A DNA stretch of 64,000 nucleotides, from assembly GCA_003151595.1 (NCBI GenBank), contig PLXW01000175.1, positions 1-64,000 on the forward strand. The letters are read 5' to 3'. A program made the translations under genes and the position numbers. The notes beneath the pieces are model-generated. The model was not told the DNA's origin. It saw nothing but the letters and a program-made list of their open reading frames with translations, and made no database searches. Shown piece by piece: positions 62,007 through 64,000 of the stretch. Source of the stretch: Myxococcales bacterium (GTDB lineage Bacteria > Myxococcota > Polyangia > Polyangiales > Polyangiaceae). How positions within the stretch are numbered: position 1 is the first letter of the stretch; the number at the start of each line of letters is the position of its first letter.

Positions 62007-62908
62007 GGATCGATCTCCATTCCGTCGAACGCCAGCTCCCATCCGGCGGCGACGAGCGCGCGGCGTTCGGGCGAGCCGTCGATCAGGATCGGGTTCGAGT
62101 TGTTCACGTGCGTGAGGATCTTCCGCTTTGCGCGCGAGCGTGACAAGCGCGCGAGGCTCCCGTGCTGACCGCCGACGGGGAGGTGCGCCATCTCTTCGGC
62201 CCGCGCGCGCGAGAGCCCCTGCGCCACGAGCTCGTCGCTCGAGAAGAAGGTGCCGTCGAAGAGGAGCGCGTCGGCGTCGTCGAAGAGCGCGTCGATTCCC
62301 TCGAGCGATCCGCAGGCCGACGCGTACACGAGCGTTCGCCCTGCGTGACGGATCCACAGCGCGACGTTCTCTTCCGGCGTGCTCGCCACGAGCCCCGCGA
62401 GATGCGTCGGCCCTTTGCCGGCGATGGCGCGCGCTTCGATCGTCATGCCGTCCTCGATCCCATCCTCGAGATCGTGAACGCGACCGAGCTCGAGGCGCTT
62501 CCACGTGAGCTGCTCGGGGAAGCGACGGAGCGTACGCATGAGCGCGTTCCGCTCTTCGAGCCCGGCGCGCACGGCGTCGGTGGCCCACACGACGAGCGGC
62601 GTCGACTCGCGGAGCGAGAAGAGACCGAGCACGTGATCGAGATCGCCGTTGGTGAGGACGATCGATCGAATCGGCGTGTGCCGCGGCGCCTTCGGATGAA
62701 GAAACGCGCTGGCGTCGATCTGCGCGCGGATGTCGGGCGACGCGTTGAGCACGTGCCAAGCGCCGCCGCCGCTCGTGATCGCGATCGAGTCCTGCGTGCG
62801 CGCGCTCACGCGCGAGTCACCACGCCGCGCCAGCTCGCAGTTGGGGCACGCGCAGTTCCACTGCGGAAACCCGCCCCCCGCGGCCGATCCGAGCACACGC
62901 GCGCGCAT
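62003..62908 (-). CDS. pqqB: PQQ biosynthesis MBL-fold oxygenase PqqB
   Basis: 301 residues, metallo-beta-lactamase fold. N-terminal LGSAAGGGFPQWNC with the CACPNC Cys pair, NGDLDHVLGL (metal site), and GQHGSLARL then THVNNSNPIL near the C-terminus are the family hallmarks. PqqB hydroxylates the Glu-Tyr product. It overlaps both pqqA (1 bp) and pqqC (4 bp). Confidence 0.95.
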   Translation of the reverse strand: MRARVLGSAAGGGFPQWNCACPNCELARRGDSRVSARTQDSIAITSGGGAWHVLNASPDIRAQIDASAFLHPKAPRHTPIRSIVLTNGDLDHVLGLFSLRESTPLVVWATDAVRAGLEERNALMRTLRRFPEQLTWKRLELGRVHDLEDGIEDGMTIEARAIAGKGPTHLAGLVASTPEENVALWIRHAGRTLVYASACGSLEGIDALFDDADALLFDGTFFSSDELVAQGLSRARAEEMAHLPVGGQHGSLARLSRSRAKRKILTHVNNSNPILIDGSPERRALVAAGWELAFDGMEIDP

Positions 62909-63054
62909 CAGCGCGCGGGCGTTCGTACTTCGCTCTCGTCTTCGGTCACGACGAACGCGGGCACTTCACGATCGCGATCGAAGTCGTCCTGGTAGGAGCC
63001 GATCTCGGCGTCCATCCGAAGCTCGACGAACGAAGGGGTCATCCACTCTTTCAT
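62908..63054 (-). CDS. pqqA: PQQ precursor peptide PqqA, long form
   Basis: 48 residues from ATG 63054, with AGGAG about 10 bp upstream. The Glu and Tyr that become PQQ are Glu17 and Tyr21 in AEIGSYQ, matching the E-x3-Y rule. The N-terminal leader (KEWMTPSFVEL) is normal. The C-terminal follower of about 27 residues, acidic then ending in basic residues, is much longer than the 2-10 residues usual. The stop overlaps the pqqB start. The tail must be removed by a peptidase. Confidence 0.9.
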   Translation of the reverse strand: MKEWMTPSFVELRMDAEIGSYQDDFDRDREVPAFVVTEDESEVRTPAR

Positions 63055-63311
63055 TGCCGCTCTCCTCTTCACGCTGCGTACGAGACGAAGCTTGCGTACG
63101 GATCGCGCCTTCGTCACGTCCTTTTCGCGTGGGCCGCGTGGCTCACGCCTGAGTCGCGCGCGATCCGCGTCGTAGGACGTCGCACGTGAGGCTACCTGTC
63201 GACGTCTCATCTCGCGGGCGCGGTTGAAGTTCGATGGCGTGCTCGTCGATGCGGGCAAAGATGATCCTCGCGCCACGCAGCAACCGCCAGGCACTCGTTG
63301 GAGGTCGTTCG
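63055..63311. promoter_or_regulatory. divergent control region of pqq operon and quinoprotein-like gene
   Basis: 257 bp between pqqA and the rightward lipoprotein gene. It contains a repeat of GCGTACG near 63077-63103. I see no strong -35/-10 pair. Shared control of cofactor synthesis and a possible quinoprotein from one spacer is suggestive. Confidence 0.3.
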
Positions 63312-64000
63312 ATGCGTCTTCGCTCTCTCTCTCCCGTCTCTCCTATTTCTCGCCTCTCTCGCCTCTCTCGCCTCGTCATGAGTCTCGCCGCGATGATGCT
63401 TCAGTGCGGAGGCAGCGGCGGCACGGCAGGAGACGGCGCAGGAGACGGCGGCGGCGGAGACGACGCGACGATCGGCCAGGGCGACTCGGGCGGCGGCGGC
63501 GAAGGGGGCGCGGGCGATGACACCGGTGTGGTCCCGCCCGGCGACGACGGATCGAACGGCGACGACTCGTCGACGCCGCCGCCGGTCGGCGCGTCGGTGC
63601 TCCAGTTCCACAACCACGCCAACCGCGACGGTCAGTTCGTCGATGACAAGCTCACCGCGACGAACGCGGCGAAGATGGTGCTCGATGCGACGTTCAAGCC
63701 GACGCTCGACGGCAACGTCTACGCGCAGCCGCTCTACGTCGAGAACGGACCGGGCGGCAAAGGGCTCTTCATCGCCGTCACCGAGAACAACAACGTCTAC
63801 GGCATCGACGAGACCGGCACGCAGGTGTGGATGACGAACGTCGGCTCCCCCGCAAGCAGCGCCGAGGGGTGCGGCAACATCAAGCCGCTCGGCATCACCG
63901 GAACGCCTGTCGTGGATCTCGTTCATCGCGCCGTCTATCTCGACGCCGCGCGCCCGGGCGAAGCGTCGTCGACGATGGCCGAGCACGAGATCCACGCGCT
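63312..64000 (+). CDS. lipoprotein with PQQ-like beta-propeller, partial
   Basis: At least 229 residues, open to the window end. The signal part contains three in-frame 9-bp repeats (SRLSRLSRL), then LQCGGSG. A Gly/Asp linker leads to FHNHANRDGQF, then propeller-like segments (NVYAQPLYVENGPGGKGLFI, VTENNNVYGIDETGTQVWMTNVG) with the alternating Asn-Val-Tyr pattern of PQQ/quinoprotein blades. Divergent from pqqA, it may be a PQQ-using dehydrogenase; without the active-site part this is an inference. Confidence 0.75.
   Translation, partial: MRLRSLSPVSPISRLSRLSRLVMSLAAMMLQCGGSGGTAGDGAGDGGGGDDATIGQGDSGGGGEGGAGDDTGVVPPGDDGSNGDDSSTPPPVGASVLQFHNHANRDGQFVDDKLTATNAAKMVLDATFKPTLDGNVYAQPLYVENGPGGKGLFIAVTENNNVYGIDETGTQVWMTNVGSPASSAEGCGNIKPLGITGTPVVDLVHRAVYLDAARPGEASSTMAEHEIHA

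Overview
The window is a high-GC chromosome segment with dense, short-gapped genes on both strands. It most resembles a myxobacterium of the Polyangiales/Sorangiineae type. This is inferred from three eukaryotic-like Ser/Thr kinases with exotic domain add-ons, three short proteins of the DUF2378/TIGR02265 type, a set of secreted lipoproteins with Asp/Gly/Ala-rich 'DGGDAG' linkers, and an exopolysaccharide locus of the myxobacterial export type. No rRNA, tRNA, phage, transposase or CRISPR array was seen.

Layout. 0-14 kb is mostly housekeeping and metabolism: a cut-off lipoprotein, a UbiA prenyltransferase with a CruF-like membrane partner, a fused trehalose-6-P synthase/phosphatase, a Rad50/SbcC-like ATPase with its Mre11/SbcD-like nuclease, a divergent QueA homologue coupled to an SDR, a cupin regulator, an aldo/keto reductase, a GST and an M28 peptidase lipoprotein. 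14-17 kb holds an ATP-grasp ligase overlapping a Gly/His-rich lipoprotein gene, a possible enzyme-substrate pair. 17-21.5 kb and 31.4-42.5 kb are two arms of an exopolysaccharide locus: split Wzc-like co-polymerase and BY-kinase-like ATPase, a coupled NodB-like candidate enzyme, a sugar epimerase, a heparinase/lyase-like lipoprotein, a Wzy-like polymerase, a GT2, a short OPX protein, a polyprenyl-phosphate sugar-1-P transferase, an outer-membrane beta-barrel and two GT4s. No Wzx flippase was recognised. The arms are separated by about 10 kb of accessory genes, including a roughly 520-bp duplication that leaves one truncated copy of a Cys-rich lipoprotein gene, repeat arrays, and two of the three DUF2378-like genes.

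42.5-53.5 kb is signalling: a Ser/Thr kinase with a TPR tail divergent from a kinase-receiver-PAS hybrid, a YfhO-like membrane protein, an AraC regulator and a third kinase with DFD in place of DFG. 53.6-58 kb carries two secreted proteins with haem-c-type motifs, a thioredoxin-fold lipoprotein and UppP, ending in a 20-bp minisatellite. 58-64 kb has a fatty-acid-hydroxylase-like protein, the third DUF2378-like gene, and a compact pqqABCDE operon with an unusually long PqqA. The operon reads away from a divergent lipoprotein that may be a quinoprotein-type beta-propeller and is cut by the window end.

How the parts may work together (inference): UppP recycles the lipid carrier used by the sugar-1-P transferase. 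PCP, ATPase, OPX and barrel form one export route. Pqq enzymes supply cofactor to a secreted quinoprotein that could pass electrons to the haem-c proteins nearby. Stop/start overlaps of 1-4 bp are very common here, so most same-strand runs are probably translationally coupled.
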